Assembly (NCBI GenBank): GCA_045863555.1
Contig: BTUU01000011.1
Coordinates: 62,001-126,000, forward strand
Origin: JACRLV01 sp045863555
GTDB lineage: Bacteria > Planctomycetota > Phycisphaerae > UBA1845 > Fen-1342
Direction: 5' to 3'
Length of the DNA: 64,000 bases
Positions 10,712-19,003 of this stretch are shown here, one piece after another. Positions within the stretch are counted from its first letter, which is position 1; every line of letters begins with the position of its first letter. Both the position numbers and the translations under genes were made by a program. The notes under the pieces were generated by a model. It ran no database searches and had not been told where the DNA came from. It saw only the letters and a list, made by a program, of their open reading frames with translations.

Positions 10712-11212
10712 ATGCCGTTGAGTGATGGCGATCGGAAGCTGATTTCGGCGTTTCGTGACGCCTTTGAGCGCAAGTACGCGGGGGATGCGCGTTTTTCGGG
10801 CGTCGTCCGCGAAGATCGGCCGGATGAGTCGTATCTCACATCGCGGTTCGCGGTGGCGGACCGGGTCTGGCTGGAGATGACGATCCGACCGTTCATTCCG
10901 CAGGTCCGCGCGGGGATCGTGACGGATGACCGCTGGCGCAACGAGGACTTCGAGGAGCGGATCGAGGAAACGGGAGATACGATGTCCGAGTTCGTCGAAC
11001 TGGGGTTCGACGAGGCGGGTCTCGAATGGCCGAATCCGCCGGTGGAGCACTTTCGCGAGTCGGGCAAGTATTTCTGCTTCCTGACGCCGTTTGAGGTCGG
11101 CTCGCTGTCGGAACTGAACGGTCCGGCGGGCGAGCGCCTCCGGGGAGTTTTCGAGGGGTATTACGAGGCATTTCGGCGGGCGATCGAGAAGATGAAGGTC
11201 GCGGCCGAATAA
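10712..11212 (+). CDS. Hypothetical soluble protein
   Basis: This 166-residue protein is not recognised. It is acidic, without signal peptide or membrane segment, and has an alpha/beta pattern. The start ATG follows AAGGGG with suitable spacing and lies 9 bases after the kinase stop, so co-transcription with the kinase-like gene is likely. No Cys or His cluster suggests metal binding. No function is proposed. Confidence 0.7.
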   Translation: MPLSDGDRKLISAFRDAFERKYAGDARFSGVVREDRPDESYLTSRFAVADRVWLEMTIRPFIPQVRAGIVTDDRWRNEDFEERIEETGDTMSEFVELGFDEAGLEWPNPPVEHFRESGKYFCFLTPFEVGSLSELNGPAGERLRGVFEGYYEAFRRAIEKMKVAAE

Positions 11213-11257
11213 CGCGGTCGCGTGGCGAGTGGAATTCGCGAAACAGGGATGAACGTC

Positions 11258-11740
11258 ATGATGAAGAATGCAATTCTGGCGTGTGCGACGGTCGCGGTGC
11301 TGCTCTCGGTCGGGTGCACGTCGACGCAGCGGATCGCGCAGAGCAACGGGAGCCTGGAAGCGAAGTATTTCGGCGAGTTGGGCATCACGGGGCACGTGAA
11401 CACGGTCAGGGTTCAGTCGGGCTCGAAGCTGGACAAGCTGTCGATCATCGGCGACGGCAACAAGGTGTTCGTCGATGAGCACGTAATCCTGGCGAAGATC
11501 GAGATCTGGGGCGGCAGCAACGAAGTGAGCATTCCAAACTCGCTGATCGTCCGCGAGTACATCGTGGGCATGGGCAGCACGATCGTGCGCCGCGATCCGG
11601 TCATTCCGTCGCTCGCGCCGCAGCCGGCGCTTGAGGAGATCTATGCCCCCGGCGGAACGCCTGCGCCGGCCTCCAGGCAGCCGGAACCCGCGGCGGGGGC
11701 GGACCCCGACGAGGTGTACATCGGAAACGAGGGCGAATAA
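11258..11740 (+). CDS. DUF3060-like lipoprotein
   Basis: The best start is the ATG at 11258, nine bases after AGGG (11245-11248). It gives a short lipoprotein signal ending LLSVGC, so the mature protein begins with a lipidated Cys. The body (ITGHVNTVRVQSGSKLDKL, IIGDGNKVFVDEHV, IWGGSNEVSI) has short beta repeats with the G.x.N.V pattern of DUF3060, a right-handed beta-solenoid-like domain. A Pro/Ala-rich tail follows. It is probably anchored to a periplasm-facing membrane. The role is unknown. Confidence 0.75.
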   Translation: MMKNAILACATVAVLLSVGCTSTQRIAQSNGSLEAKYFGELGITGHVNTVRVQSGSKLDKLSIIGDGNKVFVDEHVILAKIEIWGGSNEVSIPNSLIVREYIVGMGSTIVRRDPVIPSLAPQPALEEIYAPGGTPAPASRQPEPAAGADPDEVYIGNEGE

Positions 11741-11808
11741 TCGCCTTCGTGCGGAGAATGCGATGACGAACGGGCGGCGGGCTGCCGCCCGCGCATGAGG
11801 GCACTGCA

Positions 11809-12804
11809 TTGGCCGATTTTGAATGGTACTACGCTGAAAACGGAAAGGCCGTCGGTCCGATGAGCCGCACGGACCTGGTTGCGAAGCTCGACCGGCTCCA
11901 GCGCGGCGAGACGCTTGTATTCGGTCCGGGGCTGACGGCGTGGACGGCCGCCAAACACGTACCGGGCCTGCGTGGAATCGGGGAAGAACCCGCAGACTTC
12001 GCGCCGCCGCCGGTCGCGGGTCGCCGCTCGGATGAGATCGACTACCGCATCTACGGCGAAGAAATGCAGTATGTCGAGACGGAGCTCGACCCGGGCGAGA
12101 TGATGATCGCCGAGGCCGGCAACATGATGTTCATGTCGTCGGGCGTCGACATGCAGACGACGTTCGGCGACCCGAGCGCGCAGGGCGGTTTTTTCAGCAA
12201 GCTGATGAGCGCCGGCAAGCGCGTGCTGACGGGCGAGTCGCTGTTCATGACCACGTTTTCGTCGCGGGGGCCGGGCAAGCAGCGCGTCGCGTTCGCCGCG
12301 CCGTACCCCGGCAAGATCGTCCCGATGGACCTCGCGCAGCTCGGCGGAGAAATGCTCTGCCAGAAGGATTCGTTCCTCTGCGCGGCCCGGGGCGTCAGCG
12401 TCGGCATCGCGTTCACGAAGCGGTTCGGCGCGGGCCTGTTCGGCGGCGAAGGCTTTATCCTCCAGCGTCTCACGGGCGACGGCGTCGCCTTCGTTCACGC
12501 CGGCGGCACCCTCTGCCACAAGCGGCTCGGCCCCGGCGAGACGCTGCGCGTGGACACCGGCTGCCTGGTCGCGTTTCAGCCGTCGGTGGAATACGAAATC
12601 AAATTCGTCGGCGGCTTCAAGAACACGCTTTTCGGCGGGGAAGGGCTCTTCTTCGCCATGCTCACAGGACCGGGCGAAGTGTGGCTCCAGTCGCTGCCGT
12701 TTTCGCGCCTCGCGGGGCGTATCGTCGCGGCCTCGGCCGGCGGCAAGGGCGAGGGGAGCATCCTCGGCTCCCTCGGCGGCCTGCTCGACGGCGACAACAG
12801 CTGA
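11809..12804 (+). CDS. GYF_2 domain plus TIGR00266 (AIM24-like) protein
   Basis: The 331-residue protein starts at TTG (AGGG a few bases upstream). Residues 1-50 (WYYAENGKAVGPMSRTDL to LTAWTAAKHVPGL) form a GYF_2 domain, a module for binding proline-rich peptides. From about residue 70 to 310 it follows the TIGR00266/AIM24 family: VETELDPGEMMIAEAGNM, FFSKLMSAGKRVLTGES, KDSFLCAARGVSVGI and glycine-rich GGFKNTLFGGEGLFFA. The family forms beta-barrel-like trimers of unknown function. The GYF addition suggests membrane recruitment or partner binding. The gene converges on a LysM gene with a 28-base gap. Confidence 0.88.
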   Translation: MADFEWYYAENGKAVGPMSRTDLVAKLDRLQRGETLVFGPGLTAWTAAKHVPGLRGIGEEPADFAPPPVAGRRSDEIDYRIYGEEMQYVETELDPGEMMIAEAGNMMFMSSGVDMQTTFGDPSAQGGFFSKLMSAGKRVLTGESLFMTTFSSRGPGKQRVAFAAPYPGKIVPMDLAQLGGEMLCQKDSFLCAARGVSVGIAFTKRFGAGLFGGEGFILQRLTGDGVAFVHAGGTLCHKRLGPGETLRVDTGCLVAFQPSVEYEIKFVGGFKNTLFGGEGLFFAMLTGPGEVWLQSLPFSRLAGRIVAASAGGKGEGSILGSLGGLLDGDNS

Positions 12805-12832
12805 CGCGCAGGCGAGACGGCTTCGATCGATC

Positions 12833-13939
12833 CTACGGGTTCGTGCGGCCGGCGTTCGCCGTAGAGTCGGTCCTGGCTGGCATTTTCAGCACCATTCCCT
12901 TGATCACGCGGTTCGGGTTCGACAGCTTGTCGCGGTTCAGCTCGTAGATCTCGCGCCACCGCTCGCCGTCGCCCAGTTGCGATCGCGCGATTTTCACCAG
13001 CGTGTCGTTCTCGCCGACGGTGTACGTCCCGCGCGTCTCCGCTCGGCCCGTGCGCGTGCCGGCCGGCGTCGTCGCTCCGGTCCCGCCGGAAGCGGGCGCG
13101 GCGGGCGGCGCCGGTTCGGTGCGGCTCGCGCTGGCCGGGGCGTCTTCCTTCGGCGGAATCACGATTGTCCGGCCGACGTAGAGCTTCTTCGCGTTCAAAC
13201 TCTTGTTGGCCTTTTCGATTCTGCGCCACTGGTCGCGGTCGCCGTAGTATTTCTCCGCGAGCGACACGAGCGTGTCGTTCTTCTCGATCTTGTGGCTGAT
13301 CGGCTTTCCAGCGCTGGGTGACACCACGCCGCCCGGCGCTGCGCCGCGCGGCGCTCCGTCGCCGCCGCCGACGGGATTGGGCGTTACGGTGGGAGGAGTC
13401 AGCCCGCCGCGATTCGGCCTAATTTCCTCGCCGCCGGTCCGGATCTCTGGCTTGGCGGGTTCGGGCTTTGCGGGCGCTGGATCAGGGCTGCCGGCCGGGG
13501 CTCCCGGGTCGATCGTGGTGCCCGGCCCGGGCGGGAGCGTCGTCTCGCGGCCGGCGGCACCGCCCGTCGGCGTTCCCGTCGGCGAGTTGTGCGTGAGCAC
13601 GCCTCCGACCGGCTGTTCCGGGCCCGTGGGAATCGCGGCAGTTCTGGATTCGGCCGCGGGCAGGTTGGAAGGCTCGACCCTGGGCTCGGTGACCGGCGTC
13701 TGCGCGTTCGATCCCGTCGCAGGGTCGGACGGCTTTTGCGGCGGGTTCATGGACGTCAGTTTCGGCTCGGGCACATCGCCGGCCGGCCGCGCATCCGCGA
13801 GCCCCTTCCCTCCGGCGGGGCCGTCGTTCGAGAGCGGCAGCGTCGATTGCTGTGGGTCGGGGTTGTAGAAGAGTACGCCGAGGAAAACGACAACCGCCAC
13901 GCCGACGAATCCGACTCCGACGAGATATTCCCTGCGCAT
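12833..13939 (-). CDS. Membrane-anchored protein with two LysM domains
   Basis: This 368-residue protein has an N-terminal membrane anchor (GVGFVGVAVVVFLGVLFY). A long Pro/Gly/Thr-rich linker spans about residues 30-215. Two LysM modules follow: HKIEKNDTLVSLAEKYYGD at about 217-265 and YTVGENDTLVKIARSQLGD at about 305-355. Each ends with a variant of GM.L..P. LysM binds N-acetylglucosamine polymers such as peptidoglycan. The linker would let the modules reach across the periplasm. No enzymatic domain is present, so the protein is probably structural. Confidence 0.88.
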   Translation of the reverse strand: MRREYLVGVGFVGVAVVVFLGVLFYNPDPQQSTLPLSNDGPAGGKGLADARPAGDVPEPKLTSMNPPQKPSDPATGSNAQTPVTEPRVEPSNLPAAESRTAAIPTGPEQPVGGVLTHNSPTGTPTGGAAGRETTLPPGPGTTIDPGAPAGSPDPAPAKPEPAKPEIRTGGEEIRPNRGGLTPPTVTPNPVGGGDGAPRGAAPGGVVSPSAGKPISHKIEKNDTLVSLAEKYYGDRDQWRRIEKANKSLNAKKLYVGRTIVIPPKEDAPASASRTEPAPPAAPASGGTGATTPAGTRTGRAETRGTYTVGENDTLVKIARSQLGDGERWREIYELNRDKLSNPNRVIKGMVLKMPARTDSTANAGRTNP

Positions 13940-14074
13940 GAGTCAACGTCCTGTATGAGAGGGTCGCGACACCGATCCCCGCGTCCGTGCATGGGACCAC
14001 CGCGCAGTATATCGAGATGGGCAACCGCGTAAACGCAAGCCCGGCCCGCGCGACGGGGCAAAAGGGGCGCGTGC

Positions 14075-15100
14075 TCAGGCGGCGGGTTGAGCGGACTCCC
14101 GGTCGGGCGCTGCGAGGTCGAACTGCTCGGCCGTTCCGGTCGCGGTTGCGATCCAGACCTGGTTTCGGCCCGCCCCCTTCGCCTTGTAAAGCATGGCGTC
14201 GGCGGCGGAGACGAGATGTTCGGCCGATGCGTAGGCCGGCCGCCGGGAAGCGACTCCGAGGCTCGCGGTCACGGGAATCGCCTCGTCAGCGCCGAAGCGG
14301 TGTTCCTCGATCAGCATCCGGATGCGCTCGGCGAGGTTGGCCGCACCGGCGAGCGGAGTCTCGGGGCAGACGATGCAGAACTCCTCGCCACCGAAACGCG
14401 CCGCGAGATCGACCGAGCGCACGGCGGATTGGAGATTCCGCGCGACGGCCTGGAGCACGGCGTCGCCTGCCGCGTGTCCGTACGTATCGTTGATCCGCTT
14501 GAAATGGTCGATGTCGATCATGATGCAGGAGAGCGGGCGGTTATAGCGCTCGGATTCCGCCCAGTGGAGGTCGAGCCGCTCCAGCAGGCTGCGGCGGTTC
14601 GGCAGGTCGGTGAGGCTGTCCGTCCGGGCCATGCGCTCCAGCCGGGCGTTGAGGACGGTCAGTTCCGCGTTGAGGTGGACCGCGTGCTGGCGCTGCGCCG
14701 CGAGCTGCTCCTGCAGCTCGACGATTCGCTCGCCGGCGCGGATGCGCGCCAGCAACTCGTCGACGTCGTAGGGTTTGGGCAGGTACGCATCGGCGCCGGC
14801 GTTCAGGCCCGAGATGACGTCGGCCTTGTCCTTCCTCGCCGTGAGCAGGATAAAATAAATGAACGGCAGGGCGTTGAGTTCGGACAGTTCGCGCACCGCC
14901 GCCAGCAGCTGAACGCCGTCCATCACCGGCATCGACCAGTCCGCGACGATCAGCCGTGCTTCCTCGCTCCGCAGCGCGTTGAAGGCCTCGCGCCCGTCCG
15001 CGCAGGCCGACACCGTGTAACCGTGACGCGACAGTTGCCGGACCAGCAGGGCGCGGGTGTCCGCGTCGTCCTCGGCAACGACAATCCTCGTTCCCGCCAT
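14075..15100 (-). CDS. Response regulator with GGDEF (diguanylate cyclase) domain, PleD-like
   Basis: The 341-residue protein combines a receiver domain (phospho-acceptor Asp54 in VADWSMPVMDG, Lys109 in LPKPYDV), a coiled-coil linker (about 120-158) and a GGDEF domain. The active site is GGEEF at 237-241. An inhibitory I-site RxxD (RSVD, 228-231) sits exactly five residues upstream. Phosphorylation should therefore activate c-di-GMP synthesis with product feedback. AGGGG lies before the ATG. No histidine kinase is adjacent, so the partner is encoded elsewhere. Confidence 0.95.
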   Translation of the reverse strand: MAGTRIVVAEDDADTRALLVRQLSRHGYTVSACADGREAFNALRSEEARLIVADWSMPVMDGVQLLAAVRELSELNALPFIYFILLTARKDKADVISGLNAGADAYLPKPYDVDELLARIRAGERIVELQEQLAAQRQHAVHLNAELTVLNARLERMARTDSLTDLPNRRSLLERLDLHWAESERYNRPLSCIMIDIDHFKRINDTYGHAAGDAVLQAVARNLQSAVRSVDLAARFGGEEFCIVCPETPLAGAANLAERIRMLIEEHRFGADEAIPVTASLGVASRRPAYASAEHLVSAADAMLYKAKGAGRNQVWIATATGTAEQFDLAAPDRESAQPAA

Positions 15101-15254
15101 CGTGTTTCCCCTCGGGCGACCGGTTGCCGGCGCGCACTGGATATTCGTTGCTTCGACCAGCCGCGCCCCGGAATTCGGTTGAACGGAACGGATTCGCGAT
15201 CCTCCGATAACATGAGTCCCGATGGGCGTTCAGCGCGATGACAGGAAGCGGCAA

Positions 15255-17525
15255 ATGTGGCTGATCCCGCGCGAGGGCGCCGCCGTCACGCGCGAGATCG
15301 CGGAAGTCGCGCTGCGCCTGCGAACCTGGAAACGCTACACCTACGCCGTCCCGCCGCCGCTCGACGCCATTGTCGCGCCTGGCGCGGCCGTTCGCGTCCC
15401 CTACGGCCGGCGTGACCGGCTCGTCGAAGGCTGGTGCATCCGCCGGACGCAGGCGGAGTGGGAATCGACGCTCAAGCCGATCGAGAGCGCCGAATCCGCC
15501 GCCGTCCCGCTGCCCGCGCCGCTCGTCGACCTGGCGCTCTGGGTCAGCGAGTACTACGCATGTCCACCGGGATTCACCCTGGAGGCGTTCATTCCCGCGC
15601 CGCTGCGCGCGCAGCCTCGGCGAAAAGTCCGGTACTGCCGCCGAATCGATGCGGCGCCGGAGCCCGATTCGCTCACCGCCCCGCGGGCTGCGGTGCTCGT
15701 GCGGCTTGCGGCCGGCCCCTGCGCCGTCAGCGTGCTCCGTAGTGAGACGGGTGCGAAGGCGGCGGACTTTCGATGGCTGCGCGCGAAGGGCCTGATCGAG
15801 TCGTTCGTCCAGCTCGACGCGGCTCCACCGCGCGCGCGGCCGGTTGAGACGGTCCAGCGAGCCGGCGTCGAATCGCCCGAGGATGGCTACGCCCTGACTC
15901 CGGAACAGACCGCTGCGATCGCCGCGATCTCGGCGGCCGCACCGAGCGACGCACCCTCCGCCTTCCGGGTTTTCCTGCTCTTCGGCGTGCCGGGCAGCGG
16001 CAAGACTGAGGTATACGTTCGGGCGATCCGCGCGCAGATCGCCATGGGGCGGCAGGCGATCGTGCTCGTGCCGGAGATCGCGCTCGCGACGCAGGTCGTC
16101 GACCGGCTTGCCCGGCGATTTGGTCGCGTCGCGGTCCTTCACAGCCGTCTGCGCCCCCGCGTCCGGGCGGCGACGCTCCGGGCGGTCGCCGAGGGAGCGG
16201 TCGACGTTGTGATCGGGACGCGTACGGCCGTGTTTGCGCCGTGTCCGCGGCTGGGGCTGATCGTCGTCGACGAAGAACAGGAATCGAGCTTCAAGAGCCT
16301 CGCCGCGCCGTTTTATCACGCTCGCGACGTGGCCATCAAGCGCGGGCAGATCGAGACGATCCCCGTCGTTCTGGGCAGCGCGACGCCCGCGCTGGAAACC
16401 TGGCACAACGCCACCGCGCTGAAGCGGTTCACGCTGCTCGAGCTGCCGTCGCGCGTTCCCGGCGCCGTGCTGCCGCGTGTGCAGGCCGTCGACATGCGCC
16501 GCGAGGCACTCGCCGCGGGAAAGTCCATTCTCGCGCCGACGCTGCGGAAGCACCTCGCGGCCGTGCTCGCGGCCGGCGAGCAGGCGATCATCCTGCACAA
16601 CCGGCGCGGGTACGCGATCCAGCTCCGCTGCGATGCCTGCGGACTCGGCGTGAATTGCCCGCGCTGCGGCCTGCCGATGATCCAGCACCTGGTCCGTGAT
16701 CGCATGCTCTGCCATCACTGCGGGTCCCACATGCCGACGCCCGCGAAGTGTCTCGACGACTCGTGCGGCGGGCGGCTCGTGCAGGCGGGACGGGCGATCC
16801 AGCGACTGGAGGAAGAGATCGCGGCCGCGTTTCCCGCGGCGCGGCTGCTGCGGCTCGATCGCGACACGATGCGGCGGCGGGAGGACTATGCGGCGGCACT
16901 CGGCCGATTCGAGCGTCGCGAGGCGGACGTGCTGATCGGGACGCAGATGGTCGCGAAGGGGCTCGATTTTCCGGCCGTGCGGCTTGTGGGCGTGCTGGAG
17001 GCGGATGCGATGCTGGCGCTGCCGGACTTTCGCGCGGCCGAGCGGGCGTTTCAACTGATCGTGCAGGTCGTGGGCCGCGCCGGGCGAAAGGAGGCGGATT
17101 CGCTCGCGCTGATTCACACGCACGACCCGGCGAACAATGTGCTGAAGCGGGCGATGGCGCTCGATTACGCGGGGTTCGCGGCGGAGGAACTCGCGGTGCG
17201 GCGCGAGCTGGGCTATCCGCCGCTGGGGCGGCTGATCCGGATCGTCGTTGCCGACGCACGAGCGGACACAGCTCGCGAGGGGGCGGAGACGATCGCGGCA
17301 GCGCTGCGGCGGGTGGCGGGGCGGGTCAGTGCAAAAATCCAGGTGCATGATCCGCAGCCCTGCGCCATTCCGCGGCTTCGCGATCGGTTCCGATTCGAAA
17401 TCCTCGTCGTCACGCCGCGTGAGCTTGGCGGTCCGAAACTGCTGGCCGAGTGCCTGGCGGAGAAGGCGTTTTCGACCTCCGCCAAGCGCATGACGATCGA
17501 TGTGGATCCCCTGGAGATGAGTTGA
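15255..17525 (+). CDS. priA: Primosomal protein N', replication restart helicase PriA
   Basis: PriA is the 3'-5' superfamily 2 helicase that reloads the replisome at stalled forks. The protein shows the N-terminal 3'-binding region (YTYAVP, VRVPYGRRDRLVEGW), Walker A FGVPGSGKTEVYVRAI, and a DEEQ box (VVDEEQESSFK) in place of the usual DEEH. GSATPALET and a zinc region with paired cysteines (CDACGLGVNCPRCG, CHHCG) follow. Helicase motifs GTQMVAKGLDFP and QVVGRAGRKE complete the core. The start at 15255 is preferred because AGGA lies eight bases upstream; an in-frame ATG at 15222 has no clear site. Confidence 0.96.
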   Translation: MWLIPREGAAVTREIAEVALRLRTWKRYTYAVPPPLDAIVAPGAAVRVPYGRRDRLVEGWCIRRTQAEWESTLKPIESAESAAVPLPAPLVDLALWVSEYYACPPGFTLEAFIPAPLRAQPRRKVRYCRRIDAAPEPDSLTAPRAAVLVRLAAGPCAVSVLRSETGAKAADFRWLRAKGLIESFVQLDAAPPRARPVETVQRAGVESPEDGYALTPEQTAAIAAISAAAPSDAPSAFRVFLLFGVPGSGKTEVYVRAIRAQIAMGRQAIVLVPEIALATQVVDRLARRFGRVAVLHSRLRPRVRAATLRAVAEGAVDVVIGTRTAVFAPCPRLGLIVVDEEQESSFKSLAAPFYHARDVAIKRGQIETIPVVLGSATPALETWHNATALKRFTLLELPSRVPGAVLPRVQAVDMRREALAAGKSILAPTLRKHLAAVLAAGEQAIILHNRRGYAIQLRCDACGLGVNCPRCGLPMIQHLVRDRMLCHHCGSHMPTPAKCLDDSCGGRLVQAGRAIQRLEEEIAAAFPAARLLRLDRDTMRRREDYAAALGRFERREADVLIGTQMVAKGLDFPAVRLVGVLEADAMLALPDFRAAERAFQLIVQVVGRAGRKEADSLALIHTHDPANNVLKRAMALDYAGFAAEELAVRRELGYPPLGRLIRIVVADARADTAREGAETIAAALRRVAGRVSAKIQVHDPQPCAIPRLRDRFRFEILVVTPRELGGPKLLAECLAEKAFSTSAKRMTIDVDPLEMS

Positions 17526-17637
17526 TCGGGTGGGGGCTGCCGAACCGGGGCAGATGGCGGCCGGATCGCGGGCGAGCCGGAAGCCCCACCGGGAAACTGC
17601 CCGCCCGGACAACCGGTTTTTTCCCGGTGCCGCCGAG

Positions 17638-17665
17638 TTGCAGCCCGCGCAGGACTGCGTACAAT
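17638..17665 (+). promoter_or_regulatory. Sigma70-type promoter candidate
   Basis: TTGCAG (17638-17643) and TACAAT (17660-17665) are separated by 16 bases, 125 bases before the coiled-coil gene that opens the cell-shape cluster. It is the best -35/-10 pair in the 264-bp gap after priA. Just upstream, ACCGGGAAA (17588-17596) pairs with TTTCCCGGT (17620-17628), a weak stem. Confidence 0.45.
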
Positions 17666-17789
17666 TCTCTCCGGCGGCGTCAGAGACGCGGTGGATGGGT
17701 TTGACGCACCGCCTGCCTCAGGGGATAAACGGATTTGTCGGCGGACCGATGCCGGTCTGGCCCGATTTGCGTAGCCAAGGAGTCTGCTT

Positions 17790-18629
17790 GTGAGCGCCAT
17801 GACCAAAGTCTTCGTCGTGCTCAATGCCGTCCTCTCGATCGCACTCTCGTGCTTCGTGGTGGCATTCACCGCCCAGAGCGAGAACTGGAAGGCCCTCGCC
17901 CTCGCCTATCAGCAGGACCGCGACTCGGCCGTCACGAAGGAGCAGGCGGTCGCCGCCGGCCTGCTCGGGTCCGTCGCGCTGAAGGATGAGGTCATCGCAG
18001 GCCAGGCCGCCGATATCAAGCGGCTCAACCAGGAAAAGCAGGATCTCGCCGATCAGCTCAACAAGACCACCAGCGAATTCACCGTCGTCAAGAACGAGAA
18101 GGTCGCCGCCGAAGCCGGCCGCACGAAGCTCCAGGAAATGCTCGATACGAAAATGGCCGAGGTCGCGGCCATCCGGGCGCAGAATGACGAGCTTCGCCGG
18201 CAGAACATCGATACGCAGGCCCGCAACAACCGGCTGAATCTCCGAAACCTGGAACTGACGACCAACGTCACGATCCTCCAGGATGAGAACCGGAACCTCC
18301 AGGAAAAACTCTACGCCGCGCAGCAGCTCGCCAGCGCCAAGCCGGCGGCCGTCACGCCCGCCCCGGGCACCGTTGCCGCGGCCCCGAGCGTGGCGGGGAC
18401 GATCAAGGGTGAGATCACGGTGGTCGACGGGACGTACGCGAGCGTCGACGTGGGCGAGGCGTCGGGCGTCCAGCCTGGCATGACATTCATGATCTCGCGC
18501 GGTGCGACCTACCTCGGCGATCTAGTCATCGATCGGGTCCGGCCGAACGAGGCGTCGGGCAAGGTCACAATGCTGGCATCGGCGGAAATCCGTCGCGGCG
18601 ACCGGGTTGCGAACAACGTCCAGAACTAG
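17790..18629 (+). CDS. Membrane-anchored coiled-coil protein upstream of mreB
   Basis: The GTG at 17790 is chosen because AAGGAG at 17776-17781 is correctly spaced; the ATG at 17799 is too far away. The 279-residue protein has one N-terminal transmembrane segment (about 5-24). A long coiled coil spans about 60-175 (AADIKRLNQEKQDLADQLNK and similar heptads). After an Ala/Pro linker comes a small beta domain at about 205-279 (GVQPGMTFMISRGATYLGDL) resembling the C-terminal domain of FlgT or the barrel of MreC-like proteins. The position before mreB and mreC suggests a periplasmic cell-shape or envelope role; this is inferred. Confidence 0.75.
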   Translation: MSAMTKVFVVLNAVLSIALSCFVVAFTAQSENWKALALAYQQDRDSAVTKEQAVAAGLLGSVALKDEVIAGQAADIKRLNQEKQDLADQLNKTTSEFTVVKNEKVAAEAGRTKLQEMLDTKMAEVAAIRAQNDELRRQNIDTQARNNRLNLRNLELTTNVTILQDENRNLQEKLYAAQQLASAKPAAVTPAPGTVAAAPSVAGTIKGEITVVDGTYASVDVGEASGVQPGMTFMISRGATYLGDLVIDRVRPNEASGKVTMLASAEIRRGDRVANNVQN

Positions 18630-18650
18630 CCAGCGCGGAGGAGCCTGCCC

Positions 18651-18821
18651 ATGTCACAGATGACCACGCCCGGCGGAATGTCAGCCCCGCGTTCGGCTGA
18701 GAACGACGTCTATACGGTGCTGATGCTGGTTGCGACGCTCTTTTCGCTGACGGCCACGATCTACATCGCCTATCGGGCCGCGGCGTTCTTCGGCTCGGTG
18801 CTCCCGCCCGGCGGAAGCTGA
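18651..18821 (+). CDS. 56-residue single-pass membrane protein between coiled-coil gene and mreB
   Basis: This short open frame has a near-perfect ribosome binding site, GGAGGAG at 18637-18643, seven bases before the ATG. It starts 21 bases after the previous stop. The product has a polar N-terminus (about 20 residues) and a single hydrophobic helix (YTVLMLVATLFSLTATIYI), and ends PPGGS. The combination of strong site, tight spacing and membrane helix makes it a likely real gene. I do not recognise it. It may be a partner of the cell-shape proteins in the same transcript. Confidence 0.75.
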   Translation: MSQMTTPGGMSAPRSAENDVYTVLMLVATLFSLTATIYIAYRAAAFFGSVLPPGGS

Positions 18822-19003
18822 TCCCCGCGCCGGAGTCGTGAAATTCGCGCAGTCGGCCGGGCGTGGCTCCGGCCGGCTGCTTTTTTCTGCGGAGAGCAAT
18901 TCGCGGAAACTCCCGCGGCGGACTTGTGGAAAACGCCCGCGTCGCGCATGATTCGCGGGTCATCTTTTTCGCCGCCCAGCGCACCCACGGATGGGAGCCG
19001 AGC

